A stretch of 64,000 bases of DNA from Saprospiraceae bacterium (lineage in GTDB: Bacteria; Bacteroidota; Bacteroidia; Chitinophagales; Saprospiraceae): positions 1,255,501-1,319,500 of the forward strand of contig JAHBTU010000001.1 of NCBI GenBank assembly GCA_019638455.1, given 5' to 3'. Below, piece after piece: positions 9,293 to 19,003 of the stretch; position 1 is the stretch's first letter, and each line of letters starts with the position of its first letter. The notes beneath the pieces were generated by a model, which worked only from the letters and a program-made list of their open reading frames with translations, was not told where the DNA came from and made no database searches. The translations under genes were made by a program, and so were the position numbers.

Positions 9293-9949
9293 ATGGCGAC
9301 AAAAGCCCCAGCCGTCAAGAAGCGCCTGTCTCCCACCCTCAAGGCCAAGGCTGCGCGCATCCAAGAAATTCTCGACGACTTGTACCCCGAAACACCCATC
9401 CCGCTTCGACATGAGGACGCATTCACTTTGCTGGTGGCGGTGGTGTTGTCGGCACAATGCACCGATGAACGGGTCAATCAAATTACCCCCCTCTTGTTTG
9501 CCCGTGCCGACAACCCGACAGACATGGCTCGGCTCCCGACGGAAGAGATACAAGAGATTATCAAACCTTGTGGCCTTTCCCCGGCGAAATCGAAGGCGAT
9601 TAGCGGATTGTCGAAAATCATCGTGGAGAAACACAGCGGCAAAGTCCCGGCAAGCTTTGAGGAGCTGGAGGCGCTCCCCGGAGTGGGGCACAAAACCGCG
9701 TCGGTGGTGATGTCGCAAGCATTTGGGCATCCGGCCTTTCCAGTTGACACCCATATTCATCGTTTGGCCGCTCGTTGGGGGCTTAGCAACGGAAAAAGCG
9801 TGGAACAAACCGAGCGCGACCTGAAAATGATTTTTCCCAAAAACACTTGGAACAAACTGCATTTGCAAATCATCTTCTTCGGTCGCCAGTATTGCCCGGC
9901 AAGGGGACACCAGCAGGAAAAATGCCCCATTTGCTCGTGGGCCGGATAA
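9293..9949 (+). CDS. nth: Endonuclease III-type DNA glycosylase/AP lyase
   Basis: 218 residues from ATG 9293 (a TTG at 9284 would overlap the previous stop). Base-excision repair enzyme removing oxidised pyrimidines. The helix-hairpin-helix LPGVGHKTASVV supplies the catalytic Lys and VDTHIHRL the catalytic Asp. The C-terminus is unusual: YCPARGHQQEKCPICSWAG shows three Cys spaced C-x9-C-x2-C rather than the C-x6-C-x2-C-x5-C that holds the [4Fe-4S] cluster in E. coli Nth; position 8 of the motif is Gln and the protein ends five residues after the last Cys. Cluster binding is therefore uncertain. Follows a small lipoprotein gene directly. Confidence 0.95.
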   Translation: MATKAPAVKKRLSPTLKAKAARIQEILDDLYPETPIPLRHEDAFTLLVAVVLSAQCTDERVNQITPLLFARADNPTDMARLPTEEIQEIIKPCGLSPAKSKAISGLSKIIVEKHSGKVPASFEELEALPGVGHKTASVVMSQAFGHPAFPVDTHIHRLAARWGLSNGKSVEQTERDLKMIFPKNTWNKLHLQIIFFGRQYCPARGHQQEKCPICSWAG

Positions 9950-9952
9950 AAC

Positions 9953-10459
9953 TCACTGACACCGACGCTTAGAGGCGCTGACGATTTCGTGGATAAAAAT
10001 GAGCTGAGGCTGGATGGATTTGAACTCTGGCCGTTCCAGACTTTTTTCCAATGCCTGCTCCACTTCCTCAAACTGACCATTGCCGATTGCCAACTCAAAA
10101 CCGATTTGATTTTCCCGTTGAAATTGCCTGAACGCCACTACATGAGGTTCTTTGGGCTTCAATTTCAAATAAACAAAGCACAGCACCAATGCCGTGACAA
10201 AACCGCCCAAACCTGACAGCATCAGCATCTTGAACCCAAAGCCGCCTTTTTGAATGCGGAGCGTTTCGTAGTCGTGCTGCAATCGGTGGTTTTCGTTGCG
10301 CAGGTCGCGGTTTTGGTCGTAAAGCGACGACCAGTCATCCTCGAAACTCTTGGCCCGTCGCTCCATAGCTGCCAATGCCTGTTCAAGCGCCTCGATTTGG
10401 TTCTGCTGCTCGGCGAGCAACCGCGCCGTATTTTCGTTGTTGGATGGATTTTGTTCCAT
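9953..10459 (-). CDS. Coiled-coil protein with one membrane segment, unknown function
   Basis: 168 residues. Residues 10-70 form a Gln/Glu/Leu-rich coiled coil (LLAEQQNQIEALEQALAAME, then DQNRDLRNENHRLQHDYETL). A single membrane helix follows (MLMLSGLGGFVTALVLCFVYLKL, about 80-102), then a charged cytosolic or periplasmic tail of 65 residues with EEVEQALEKSLERPEF. No family recognised. It converges on nth, with three bases between the stops, and diverges from bshB1. Confidence 0.8.
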   Translation of the reverse strand: MEQNPSNNENTARLLAEQQNQIEALEQALAAMERRAKSFEDDWSSLYDQNRDLRNENHRLQHDYETLRIQKGGFGFKMLMLSGLGGFVTALVLCFVYLKLKPKEPHVVAFRQFQRENQIGFELAIGNGQFEEVEQALEKSLERPEFKSIQPQLIFIHEIVSASKRRCQ

Positions 10460-10480
10460 TTTTTAGTTGTTTTTGCCTCG

Positions 10481-10488
10481 CAAATGTA
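10481..10488 (-). promoter_or_regulatory. Bacteroidota -7 box for the coiled-coil gene
   Basis: On the minus strand 10488-10481 reads TACATTTG (TAnnTTTG), 22 bases before the ATG at 10459. No clear -33 element. Confidence 0.45.
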
Positions 10489-10519
10489 AGCACCCCCGAC
10501 CACGTTGACACTTCAGACC

Positions 10520-11245
10520 ATGACACAAAAAATTGACATTCTAGCTATCGGCATCCACCCCGACGATGTGGAGCTCTGCGCAGCGGGCACTTTGCTCCAT
10601 CACGCCGCTTTGGGAAAGACATTTGGCATACTTGACCTGAGCCAAGGCGAATTGGGCACACGCGGCACAGCCGCCATCCGACTTCAAGAAGCAGCCCAGG
10701 CTGCCAAAGTGTTGGGGGCCGCCTTTCGCAAAACACTCGACATCCCCGACGGATTTTTCACGCACACGCCAGAACACTGGTTGAAAATTGTGCGCGTCAT
10801 TCGGGATTGTCGCCCCGAAATTGTGCTGTGCAATGCCCCCGAAGACCGCCACCCCGACCACGGCCGCTCTGCCAAATTGGAGACCGATGCTTGTTTCTAT
10901 GCTGGTTTGGAAAAAATAGAAACTTTCGACGATGAAGGGAAAAAGCAACAAAAGTGGCGGCCCAAGGCAGTATATCACTATATTCAAGACATCAATCTGC
11001 AACCAGATTTCGTGGTGGATGTCACGCCGTTCCTCGAACAAAAAAAAGCGGCCATACTCGCCTATCGCTCACAATTTTATGACCCCCACAATACGGAACC
11101 CAACACCCCCATCTCTGGCAAAGATTTTCTCGAATACCTGGAGGCCAAGGCAAAAGTATATGGCCGGTCTATTCAAGCACCTTATGCGGAAGGGTTTATC
11201 TTTTCTCGGATTCCGGGTGTGAACAACTTGTTTGACCTGCTTTGA
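10520..11245 (+). CDS. bshB1: Bacillithiol biosynthesis deacetylase BshB1
   Basis: 241 residues from ATG 10520. Zn-dependent LmbE/PIG-L deacetylase that removes acetate from GlcNAc-malate, second step of bacillithiol synthesis in the cytosol. The metal site is visible as GIHPDDVELCAAGT near the start and EDRHPDHGRSAKL in the middle (His-Pro-Asp-Asp and His-x-x-His-type ligands). The block LDLSQGELGTRGTAAIRLQEA and the end YAEGFIFSRIPG are hallmarks of the BshB1 branch rather than of general PIG-L proteins. Stands alone. A second, divergent PIG-L protein is encoded at 40195-40980. Confidence 0.95.
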   Translation: MTQKIDILAIGIHPDDVELCAAGTLLHHAALGKTFGILDLSQGELGTRGTAAIRLQEAAQAAKVLGAAFRKTLDIPDGFFTHTPEHWLKIVRVIRDCRPEIVLCNAPEDRHPDHGRSAKLETDACFYAGLEKIETFDDEGKKQQKWRPKAVYHYIQDINLQPDFVVDVTPFLEQKKAAILAYRSQFYDPHNTEPNTPISGKDFLEYLEAKAKVYGRSIQAPYAEGFIFSRIPGVNNLFDLL

Positions 11246-11305
11246 CTGCCCTTTCGCCCAATCACATTTTTTGAACATAGTAATGTGAAAACGCGCTTTT
11301 TCGCG

Positions 11306-11313
11306 TAGGTTTG
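11306..11313 (+). promoter_or_regulatory. Bacteroidota -7 box
   Basis: TAGGTTTG fits TAnnTTTG, 25 bases before the ATG at 11339. It follows a small GCGC...CGCG inverted repeat; no well-placed -33 TTG. Confidence 0.5.
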
Positions 11314-11338
11314 CCATCGTTACAAAACTGTCATCAAC

Positions 11339-11764
11339 ATGAAAAAAATCACACCTGTTCTTTTGCTTGCTTTTGCAATGCTGGCCATCGGCTGCGCCAG
11401 TCCAACCAAACAGTTTTCCAAGCGGCTTCGCGGCACCTGGCAAGTTGCCAATTATGATGTGGAGCGCCCCAACACTCGCTCTGCCTCTGCCTCCGTGACC
11501 GATTTTGGCTCCATTACCTTCAATAAAAATGGTACTGGAAGCCTCGAAAACCCTAGCATATTCGACAACCTCACTTCTGGCAGCCGCAATAGCGCCGGCC
11601 GATACGATTTCCGCTGGAGCAACACGGAAAACATCGTGGTGCTGAAAGAGGAAGGTTCCATCATCTCAAAATCATGGATAGTCATCACGAACAAAAAAAG
11701 TCAGCAGGTGTGGAAATCCACCGATGGCACCAATCAGGTAAAAACCATTGAATTGCGTCGCTAA
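11339..11764 (+). CDS. Lipocalin-like lipoprotein
   Basis: 141 residues. Lipoprotein signal MKKITPVLLLAFAMLAIGCAS with lipobox AIGC. The mature part begins with FSKRLRGTWQVANYDV and continues as alternating strands with a GSITFNKNGTGS hairpin, the layout of lipocalin-like domains common in Bacteroidota. Predicted outer-membrane-anchored, function unknown. The next gene starts 20 bases downstream and is a beta-barrel protein, so they are probably one transcript from the box at 11306. Confidence 0.85.
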   Translation: MKKITPVLLLAFAMLAIGCASPTKQFSKRLRGTWQVANYDVERPNTRSASASVTDFGSITFNKNGTGSLENPSIFDNLTSGSRNSAGRYDFRWSNTENIVVLKEEGSIISKSWIVITNKKSQQVWKSTDGTNQVKTIELRR

Positions 11765-11783
11765 ACAGCGCAGGAACTCGACC

Positions 11784-12515
11784 ATGAAAAAGACCCTTCC
11801 CCTTTGTTTGGCACTACTCCTGTCTCTTTGCTGCAGCATGTCCAATGTCGCGGGGCAAACTCGGTTTGGCGTGAAGGCGGGTGTTAGCTTGGCAGACATG
11901 CCGCTGAGTTTTGACTATCAGAATGTCTTGGGACTAATCGAGGTGCAGGGAGTTGCCACCCGGCTGGAAACCAAATGGCTGCCAACTTACCACGCTGGCT
12001 TTGTGACAGAGTTTTGGCTAAGCAGTAAATTTGGAATCGGCACAGGCCTGCATCTGAACGTGAAAGGCTCCGAACGGGAATTCAGGGGGGAGGTGCTGAA
12101 CGTCCCATTCACCCGCACCCGAAAACTGATGCCCATGTATTTGCAGCTGCCTTTGTCTTTCGCATTTCGCACCGAGGGCCTTTACATGGGAGCAGGGCCG
12201 TATATCGGTTATGCCGTCGGTGGAAACGTAAAAATCAAGACCACCTCAAACGGCTCTTCAAGCAGCGGCTCGGAGAAATTGAAATTCGGCGACGAAATCA
12301 ACGACGACCTTACCAAACTTGACTATGGCCTCGGGTTTGAAATGGGTTACGAGATAGTGGGGGTGAGGCTTTCTTTGTCCTACAACTTGGGATTAGCCAA
12401 CGTGTTGCCGAAAAAAGCGGTGGATTTTGCGGCTGACAACGGGGGCAAATGGCACGCAAAAAACAATGTGGCAAGCCTTTCGGTCGCCTACCTGTTTGGC
12501 AACGACGAAAAATAA
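11784..12515 (+). CDS. PorT-family outer-membrane beta-barrel protein
   Basis: 243 residues from ATG 11784, where a signal peptide (KKTLPLCLALLLSLCCSMSNVAGQ) starts; the ATG at 11748 would overlap the previous gene. The mature protein starts TRFGVKAGVSLAD, the usual opening of the outer-membrane beta-barrel (OMP_b-brl_2, PorT-like) family, and shows alternating aromatic strands: SKFGIGTGLHLNVKG, LQLPLSFAFR, LYMGAGPYIGYAVGG, LDYGLGFEMGYEIVG, VRLSLSYNLGL, ASLSVAYLFG. Role unknown; follows a lipoprotein gene by 20 bases. Followed by a dispersed repeat and a terminator. Confidence 0.88.
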   Translation: MKKTLPLCLALLLSLCCSMSNVAGQTRFGVKAGVSLADMPLSFDYQNVLGLIEVQGVATRLETKWLPTYHAGFVTEFWLSSKFGIGTGLHLNVKGSEREFRGEVLNVPFTRTRKLMPMYLQLPLSFAFRTEGLYMGAGPYIGYAVGGNVKIKTTSNGSSSSGSEKLKFGDEINDDLTKLDYGLGFEMGYEIVGVRLSLSYNLGLANVLPKKAVDFAADNGGKWHAKNNVASLSVAYLFGNDEK

Positions 12516-12523
12516 CCAAACCT

Positions 12524-12704
12524 TATAGGTCAACGCAAATCAGCCCCGTCCGCTTCACTTGGCTGGGCAAGCCCCTGAGTACAGGGTCTGACAAGGTGGT
12601 TTTGAACGAACGGTGCTCGCAATCCTTTGGAAATCACGCAAAGCAATCAAGGAAATCCCTGCCTTGCCAACGGGCAGGTTCAAATCCTCTTTAATCTGGG
12701 TATA
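12524..12704 (+). repeat. Dispersed repeat family 1, copy A (long form)
   Basis: 181 bases starting TATAGGTCAACGCAAAT and ending TTTAATCTGGGTATA. It matches copies at 16770, 17799 and 49403 almost base for base. Two short hairpins sit inside (GGGC-AA-GCCC and CCCTG-AGTA-CAGGG), and the right third carries the 21-base hairpin module CCTGCC...GGCAGG that copies B and C lack. It lies between the PorT-like gene and a terminator, upstream of the convergent atpC end. Confidence 0.9.
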
Positions 12705-12719
12705 TCTGCCCACAAACAC

Positions 12720-12756
12720 AGAGCCAACGCCGTTCAGGACAGCGTTGGCTCTTTTT
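12720..12756 (+). terminator. Rho-independent terminator
   Basis: AGAGCCAACGC at 12720-12730 pairs perfectly with GCGTTGGCTCT at 12742-12752, followed by a T-run. It would end transcripts of the PorT-like gene and repeat copy A, in front of the convergent atpC. Confidence 0.85.
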
Positions 12757-12779
12757 ATTGCTCTCAAAGCTGAAATCAA

Positions 12780-13040
12780 TTACGCCTCTTCGGAAGTAGC
12801 CACACCAGCCACCAACAACGAAACCTCATTGTTCAGCATTTCAACGAAGCCGCCTTCCACATTAAAGGTCATTTTTTCGCCATTACCTTTTATGACGCGC
12901 ACTTCACCTTTGGCCAACGAAGAAACTATCGGAGCGTGATTTTTCAAAATCTCGAACTGCCCGGCACTACCCGGAACCTTCACCGATTTCACTTCTCCAG
13001 AAAAAATCTCTCTTTCAGGACTCAAGATAACTAAATTCAT
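12780..13040 (-). CDS. atpC: ATP synthase F1 epsilon subunit, short form
   Basis: 86 residues from ATG 13040 (MNLVILSPEREIFSG); the more distant ATG at 13097 is not supported by the family start. The N-terminal beta-sandwich that contacts gamma and the c-ring is complete (VKSVKVPGSAGQFEILKNHAP...EGGFVEM). The C-terminal two-helix domain that inhibits ATP hydrolysis in E. coli is absent, as is common in Bacteroidota. It lies 118 bases downstream of atpD on the same strand, so the two form an atpDC operon separate from the remaining F-type genes. Confidence 0.94.
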   Translation of the reverse strand: MNLVILSPEREIFSGEVKSVKVPGSAGQFEILKNHAPIVSSLAKGEVRVIKGNGEKMTFNVEGGFVEMLNNEVSLLVAGVATSEEA

Positions 13041-13158
13041 GTTGCTGCGGATTTGGTGGAATGAGTGTGAATTGTGGGCAACTAAATCCGGCTTCATGCT
13101 TCCACTCTCCTTAGTGTCTCGCTAACGAAGTCCTTTTCGCCCGCCATTTTCACGGCTG

Positions 13159-14970
<1,812 letters not shown>

Positions 14971-15127
14971 TTAACACTTGAAATGCACAATTACCCGCAA
15001 AGAAGCACGACTTTTGCACCTTCTTTCCCGAAAAGCACGACAAACACGGCAAAACAGCCACCCTTCCCCCCTTAAAGAATAAAAATTGGCAATGGGCGTT
15101 TTCCGCCTCGTCATTTTTATTTCTGTG

Positions 15128-15135
15128 TAGTTTTG
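15128..15135 (+). promoter_or_regulatory. Bacteroidota -7 box for the LysM transglycosylase
   Basis: TAGTTTTG fits TAnnTTTG, 30 bases before the ATG at 15166. No good -33 TTG. Confidence 0.45.
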
Positions 15136-15165
15136 TTTTTTCTAAACTTCAAATTTGAGTACAAG

Positions 15166-16671
15166 ATGCAGTTGAGAAACCCTGTTTTACGCTGGTTGAC
15201 CCTGTTTTTGACCGTTTCATGCCTACCCCTTTATGCCCAAACGACCGTTGACGTGATTCAGGATGCGGGGCTGGAAGAACCAGCAGACATTTCAGAATCC
15301 CTTGTGGCAAAAGGCGCTCTGCCTTTGCCCACCGAAGCGGAACTGCGCGAGCGACTTTCTTACCTTTCCAGCTGCGTGGAATTGAAATCGCACCCCGTGG
15401 TGAAGGGCTACATCAGGACTTATGTGCAGGTGAAAACCGAAAAAACCCGCACGATGCTCGGCAAGCGCCTCACATACTTTCCTCTTTTTGAGCAAAAACT
15501 GAAAGAATATGGCTTGCCCGCTGACCTGAAATATCTGGCTGTCGTAGAGTCCGCGCTCAATCCTCATGCGGTATCAAGAGTTGGCGCGACAGGTTTGTGG
15601 CAATTCATGCCGGCTACTGGCGCACAATACGGCCTTCATACAAGCAGCGTCGTGGAAGACCGCAGCGACCCAGTGAAAAGCACCGATGCCGCCGCCCGCC
15701 ATTTGAGAGACCTTTACAATCTTTACAATGACTGGGCTTTGGCCTTGGCAGCCTACAACAGTGGGCAAGGTCGCGTAAACGCCGCCATCAAAAGGGCGCA
15801 CAGTCGCAACTTCTGGTCTATCCTGAATTACCTCCCACAAGAGACCCGGAATTATGTGCCAGCATTCATCGCCGCCACCTACATCTGCAATTACTACACC
15901 TCGCACGGGCTTGTGCCTTATGAGCCTGACTACGACGAACAACTTACCAACTACATTAAGGTGTACGAGGGTATGTCGTTCCGTGATATAGCCGACGCTA
16001 CGGGCATTGACTATCAGACCGTGAAAACCCTGAACCCCGGCTTCCGCCGCGATTATGTGCCGCCTACTGCCGCCGGCCATTATGTGATACTGCCGGAGCG
16101 CGTCATGCCTGCATTCGTCCGCTATCTCAACTCGCTTGGCAGCCGCGCCTATTCTTTGGAAAGCAAGGACAATTATGTCAATTCAGACCTTGGGGATGGC
16201 CGCTACTGGCAGCGCTTCATCAACGTTCAGCAGCCCGACCATATCGAGACTGTCGCGCAAAAAGTGGGTTGCAACGCCGACCATTTAAAAGCATGGAACA
16301 ATCTGAACTCCAACTATGTGTATAATGGCCAGAGCCTCAAAATTTTGCATCCGGTGTATGTGCAAAAGCACACCCCCGGTCGCGTCGAGGCCCCTGTGCA
16401 AAACACAAGCGCAGCCAAACCAAAGAAAAATGAGGCAACAACTCGCCCAACAACCACTACCCCACCCGAACGAACGACCGTGCCGCCTCCCATTATCGTG
16501 TCGTTGGAAGATTCGCCACGAAAGGGCGAATTCCAATATCACACCGTGCAGCGCAACGAATCATTGGAAGATATAGCGCGACAGTACGCAACCAGCGCCG
16601 CGAGCATCAAAAAACTCAACGATCTGGAAACCTTGAAAGTTGGTATGCGCCTGAAGATCAGGGAGTATTGA
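15166..16671 (+). CDS. LysM-containing membrane-bound lytic murein transglycosylase (MltD-like)
   Basis: 501 residues from ATG 15166, where a signal peptide ([20 protein letters not shown]) begins. It cleaves peptidoglycan glycan strands in the periplasm, forming anhydro-muropeptides. The SLT domain (about 105-245) contains [14 protein letters not shown] with catalytic Glu128, [15 protein letters not shown], and [14 protein letters not shown]. Three LysM modules follow: [14 protein letters not shown] (about 270), [13 protein letters not shown] (about 360) and a C-terminal [16 protein letters not shown], with a Thr/Pro-rich linker before the last. Monocistronic, ending in a strong terminator. 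Confidence 0.95.
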   Translation: MQLRNPVLRWLTLFLTVSCLPLYAQTTVDVIQDAGLEEPADISESLVAKGALPLPTEAELRERLSYLSSCVELKSHPVVKGYIRTYVQVKTEKTRTMLGKRLTYFPLFEQKLKEYGLPADLKYLAVVESALNPHAVSRVGATGLWQFMPATGAQYGLHTSSVVEDRSDPVKSTDAAARHLRDLYNLYNDWALALAAYNSGQGRVNAAIKRAHSRNFWSILNYLPQETRNYVPAFIAATYICNYYTSHGLVPYEPDYDEQLTNYIKVYEGMSFRDIADATGIDYQTVKTLNPGFRRDYVPPTAAGHYVILPERVMPAFVRYLNSLGSRAYSLESKDNYVNSDLGDGRYWQRFINVQQPDHIETVAQKVGCNADHLKAWNNLNSNYVYNGQSLKILHPVYVQKHTPGRVEAPVQNTSAAKPKKNEATTRPTTTTPPERTTVPPPIIVSLEDSPRKGEFQYHTVQRNESLEDIARQYATSAASIKKLNDLETLKVGMRLKIREY

Positions 16672-16726
16672 TAAAGAAAAAACTTTCAATCGGGATGATA
16701 TACCCATAAACGATGCGGGCGATGAG

Positions 16727-16765
16727 TAAGGTTTGAGGTAAAATCACCTCAAACCTTATTTTTTT
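16727..16765 (+). terminator. Rho-independent terminator
   Basis: TAAGGTTTGAGGT at 16727-16739 pairs perfectly (13 bp) with ACCTCAAACCTTA at 16746-16758 and is followed by a run of T. It ends the transglycosylase transcript. Confidence 0.9.
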
Positions 16766-16769
16766 GCGA

Positions 16770-16928
16770 TATAGTCAACGCAAATCAGCCCCGTCCGCTT
16801 CACTTGGCTGGGCAAGCCCCTGAGTACAGGGTCTGACAAGGTGGTTTTGAACGAACGGTACTCGCAATCCTTTGGAAATCATGCAAAGCAATCAAGGAAA
16901 TCTTCAAATCCTCTTTAATCTGGGTATA
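16770..16928 (+). repeat. Dispersed repeat family 1, copy B (short form)
   Basis: 159 bases from TATAGTCAACGC to CTGGGTATA, directly after the terminator and ending 46 bases before the LytTR gene. Same as copy A except that the 21-base hairpin module is missing without scar: GGAAATC joins straight to TTCAAATCC. Together with the terminator it fills the 303-base gap between genes. Confidence 0.9.
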
Positions 16929-16974
16929 AAGTCAGACTTTTGCATTTCTGTTCATTAATGCGAAACCACTTATC

Positions 16975-17745
16975 ATGACAACAAGGGCGCTACTTATCGA
17001 AGACGAACCGGAAGGTTTGGAAAACCTCCAAAACCAACTTGCCAAATACTGCCCCGATGTGGAAGTGATGGCCACTGGCGGTTCCAATGCCGACTTGCTC
17101 CGCTTGGCTTCTGAAGACAACGACACGAAGTACGACGTGGCCTTTCTCGATATCAACTTGCCGGACGGCTTGGTTTTCCAAGCCTTGCAGCAATTCGATG
17201 AAATACCCTTCGACATCATTTTCGTAACAGCTTTCGATAAATACGCGCTGAGGGCTTTCGAGTTCGCTGCCATTCACTACGTCGTAAAGCCTATCGACGG
17301 CGAAGAACTTATCAAAGCCGTGAGCCGCATCCGTCGTCGCAATGCTGCCACCAAGCAACGCATGGAAGTGCTCCGGCAGAATTACAACCCCAATGCCCCC
17401 AATGCTTTTGAAAAAATTGGCATCTCCGGCCTCGACGGCATCCATTTTGTACCGCTCCGCGACATCGTCCGCCTCGAAGCAGAGGACAACTATACGCACT
17501 TTATCATCAAAAACGGCGAACGCATCACCGCAACCCGCACCATCAAGGCATTTGAGGATACCTTGTCATCTCTGAGTTTCGTCCGCGTGCACAAAAAGCA
17601 TATCGTCAACATGAACTTTATTCGCACCTATATCAAAGGCGAAGGGGGCTATCTGGTACTCGAAACGGGAGAGACAGTGGAAGTGTCGCGCCGGAAAAGA
17701 GCGACGCTCATAGAATCGGTGCGTCGCACCCATAGTGAGCTTTAA
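16975..17745 (+). CDS. LytTR-family response regulator
   Basis: 256 residues. An N-terminal receiver domain (1-125) has the acidic pocket IEDEPEG, phosphoacceptor Asp59 in AFLDINLPDG, and switch residues in FVTAFDKYA and HYVVKPIDG. The C-terminal LytTR DNA-binding domain (about 150-256) has FVPLRDIVRLEAEDNYTHF and SFVRVHKKHIVNMNFI. Such regulators pair with 7TMR or LytS-type histidine kinases; none is encoded next to it, so it is an orphan here. It is flanked on both sides by copies of repeat family 1, whose right end may affect its transcription. Confidence 0.95.
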   Translation: MTTRALLIEDEPEGLENLQNQLAKYCPDVEVMATGGSNADLLRLASEDNDTKYDVAFLDINLPDGLVFQALQQFDEIPFDIIFVTAFDKYALRAFEFAAIHYVVKPIDGEELIKAVSRIRRRNAATKQRMEVLRQNYNPNAPNAFEKIGISGLDGIHFVPLRDIVRLEAEDNYTHFIIKNGERITATRTIKAFEDTLSSLSFVRVHKKHIVNMNFIRTYIKGEGGYLVLETGETVEVSRRKRATLIESVRRTHSEL

Positions 17746-17798
17746 TTTGATTGGAAGGGAAAAAGGCAAACCTTCCAACATGAGTCTTTTCAAACCCA

Positions 17799-17958
17799 CT
17801 ATAGTCAACGCAAATCAGCCCCGTCCGCTTCACTTGGCTGGGCAAGCCCCTAAGTACAGGGTCAGACAAGGTGGTTTTGAACGAACGGTGCTCGCAATCC
17901 TTTGGAAATCATGCAAAGCAATCAAGGAAATCTTCAAATCCTCTTTAATCTGGGTATA
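17799..17958 (+). repeat. Dispersed repeat family 1, copy C (short form)
   Basis: 160 bases, TATAGTCAACGC to CTGGGTATA, ending only 9 bases before the ftsY ATG. Like copy B it lacks the 21-base module. It has AGGGTCAGAC where copies A and B have AGGGTCTGAC, which removes a TGA and leaves one frame open through the element. Confidence 0.9.
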
Positions 17959-17967
17959 ACCTCTTTC

Positions 17968-18924
17968 ATGGGCTTTTTTGACAAATTTTTTAACCGCGAA
18001 AAAAAAGAAGACCTCGACAAGGGTCTCGAGAAAACCAAAGAAGGTTTTTTTGACAAATTATCTCGCGCCGTTGCCGGCAAAAGCACGGTGGACGTGGAAG
18101 TATTAGATGAATTGGAAAACGTGCTCATCAGCAGCGATGTAGGGCTTGACACCACCGTGAAAATCATCGAACGCATAGAGACAAGGGTCGCTCGCGATAA
18201 GTACATCAACACCGCGGAACTCAACGCCATCCTTCGAGATGAAATCGTGCGGCTATTGTCCGAAAACAACACTGAGGATGCCGATGACTTCGATATTCCC
18301 GTCGGGAAAAAACCGTACATACTACTTGTGATAGGAGTCAACGGTGTCGGCAAAACCACCACCATCGGCAAACTGGCCTACCAATTCAAGCAAAAAGGAC
18401 ACAAAGTCGTGTTGGGTGCCGCCGACACATTTCGCGCCGCCGCAGTTGACCAACTTAAGATATGGGCCGAGCGCACAGGCTGTGATTTTTACTCAAAAGG
18501 CATGAACGCCGACCCTGCCGCCGTAGCTTACGAGACCACCAACTATGCCAACGAGAACGGTTGCGACGTGGCCATTATTGATACTGCCGGACGCCTGCAC
18601 AACAAAACACACCTGATGCAGGAGTTGGGCAAAATTCATCGCTCCATTGAGAAAAAGCTGCCCGGCGCCCCGCACGATGTGCTGCTCGTCCTCGATGCTT
18701 CAACCGGCCAGAACGCGCAAGAGCAGGCCAAGCAATTCACCGAGGTGGCTCCCATCACTTGCCTCGCGCTCACCAAACTTGATGGCACCGCCAAAGGCGG
18801 GGTGGCCATCAGCATCAGCGACCAGTTCAAGATACCCATCAAGTATATCGGAGTGGGAGAAAGCATAGACAAACTACAAATTTTCAACAAAAGAGCCTTC
18901 GTGGAATCCCTCTTTGACCAATAG
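17968..18924 (+). CDS. ftsY: Signal recognition particle receptor FtsY
   Basis: 318 residues from ATG 17968 ([17 protein letters not shown]). The upstream ATG at 17902 lies inside repeat copy C and would add 22 residues encoded by it. FtsY docks SRP-ribosome complexes at the inner membrane. The acidic A domain is very short; the N domain (about 20-100) is followed by the SRP GTPase: G1 [14 protein letters not shown] near residue 123, the insertion-box region [14 protein letters not shown]3 [18 protein letters not shown]4 [10 protein letters not shown] and [11 protein letters not shown]-type closing loop. The repeat must lie in its 5' leader or promoter. Fructose-bisphosphate aldolase follows 79 bases on. 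Confidence 0.97.
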   Translation: MGFFDKFFNREKKEDLDKGLEKTKEGFFDKLSRAVAGKSTVDVEVLDELENVLISSDVGLDTTVKIIERIETRVARDKYINTAELNAILRDEIVRLLSENNTEDADDFDIPVGKKPYILLVIGVNGVGKTTTIGKLAYQFKQKGHKVVLGAADTFRAAAVDQLKIWAERTGCDFYSKGMNADPAAVAYETTNYANENGCDVAIIDTAGRLHNKTHLMQELGKIHRSIEKKLPGAPHDVLLVLDASTGQNAQEQAKQFTEVAPITCLALTKLDGTAKGGVAISISDQFKIPIKYIGVGESIDKLQIFNKRAFVESLFDQ

Positions 18925-19003
18925 TGCCTTATTTGCGCCCGAACACCCAATTCCCAAAGGACAATCAACCGAAATCGTCAAACCAACCAACCACTTTTTT
19001 ATT

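Noticed and set aside
10520-11245. Part of a bacillithiol operon
   Set aside because: No bshA or bshC gene lies nearby; neighbours are unrelated.
12780-13040. atpC as a truncated pseudogene
   Set aside because: Lack of the C-terminal helical domain is usual for Bacteroidota epsilon subunits, and the beta domain is whole.
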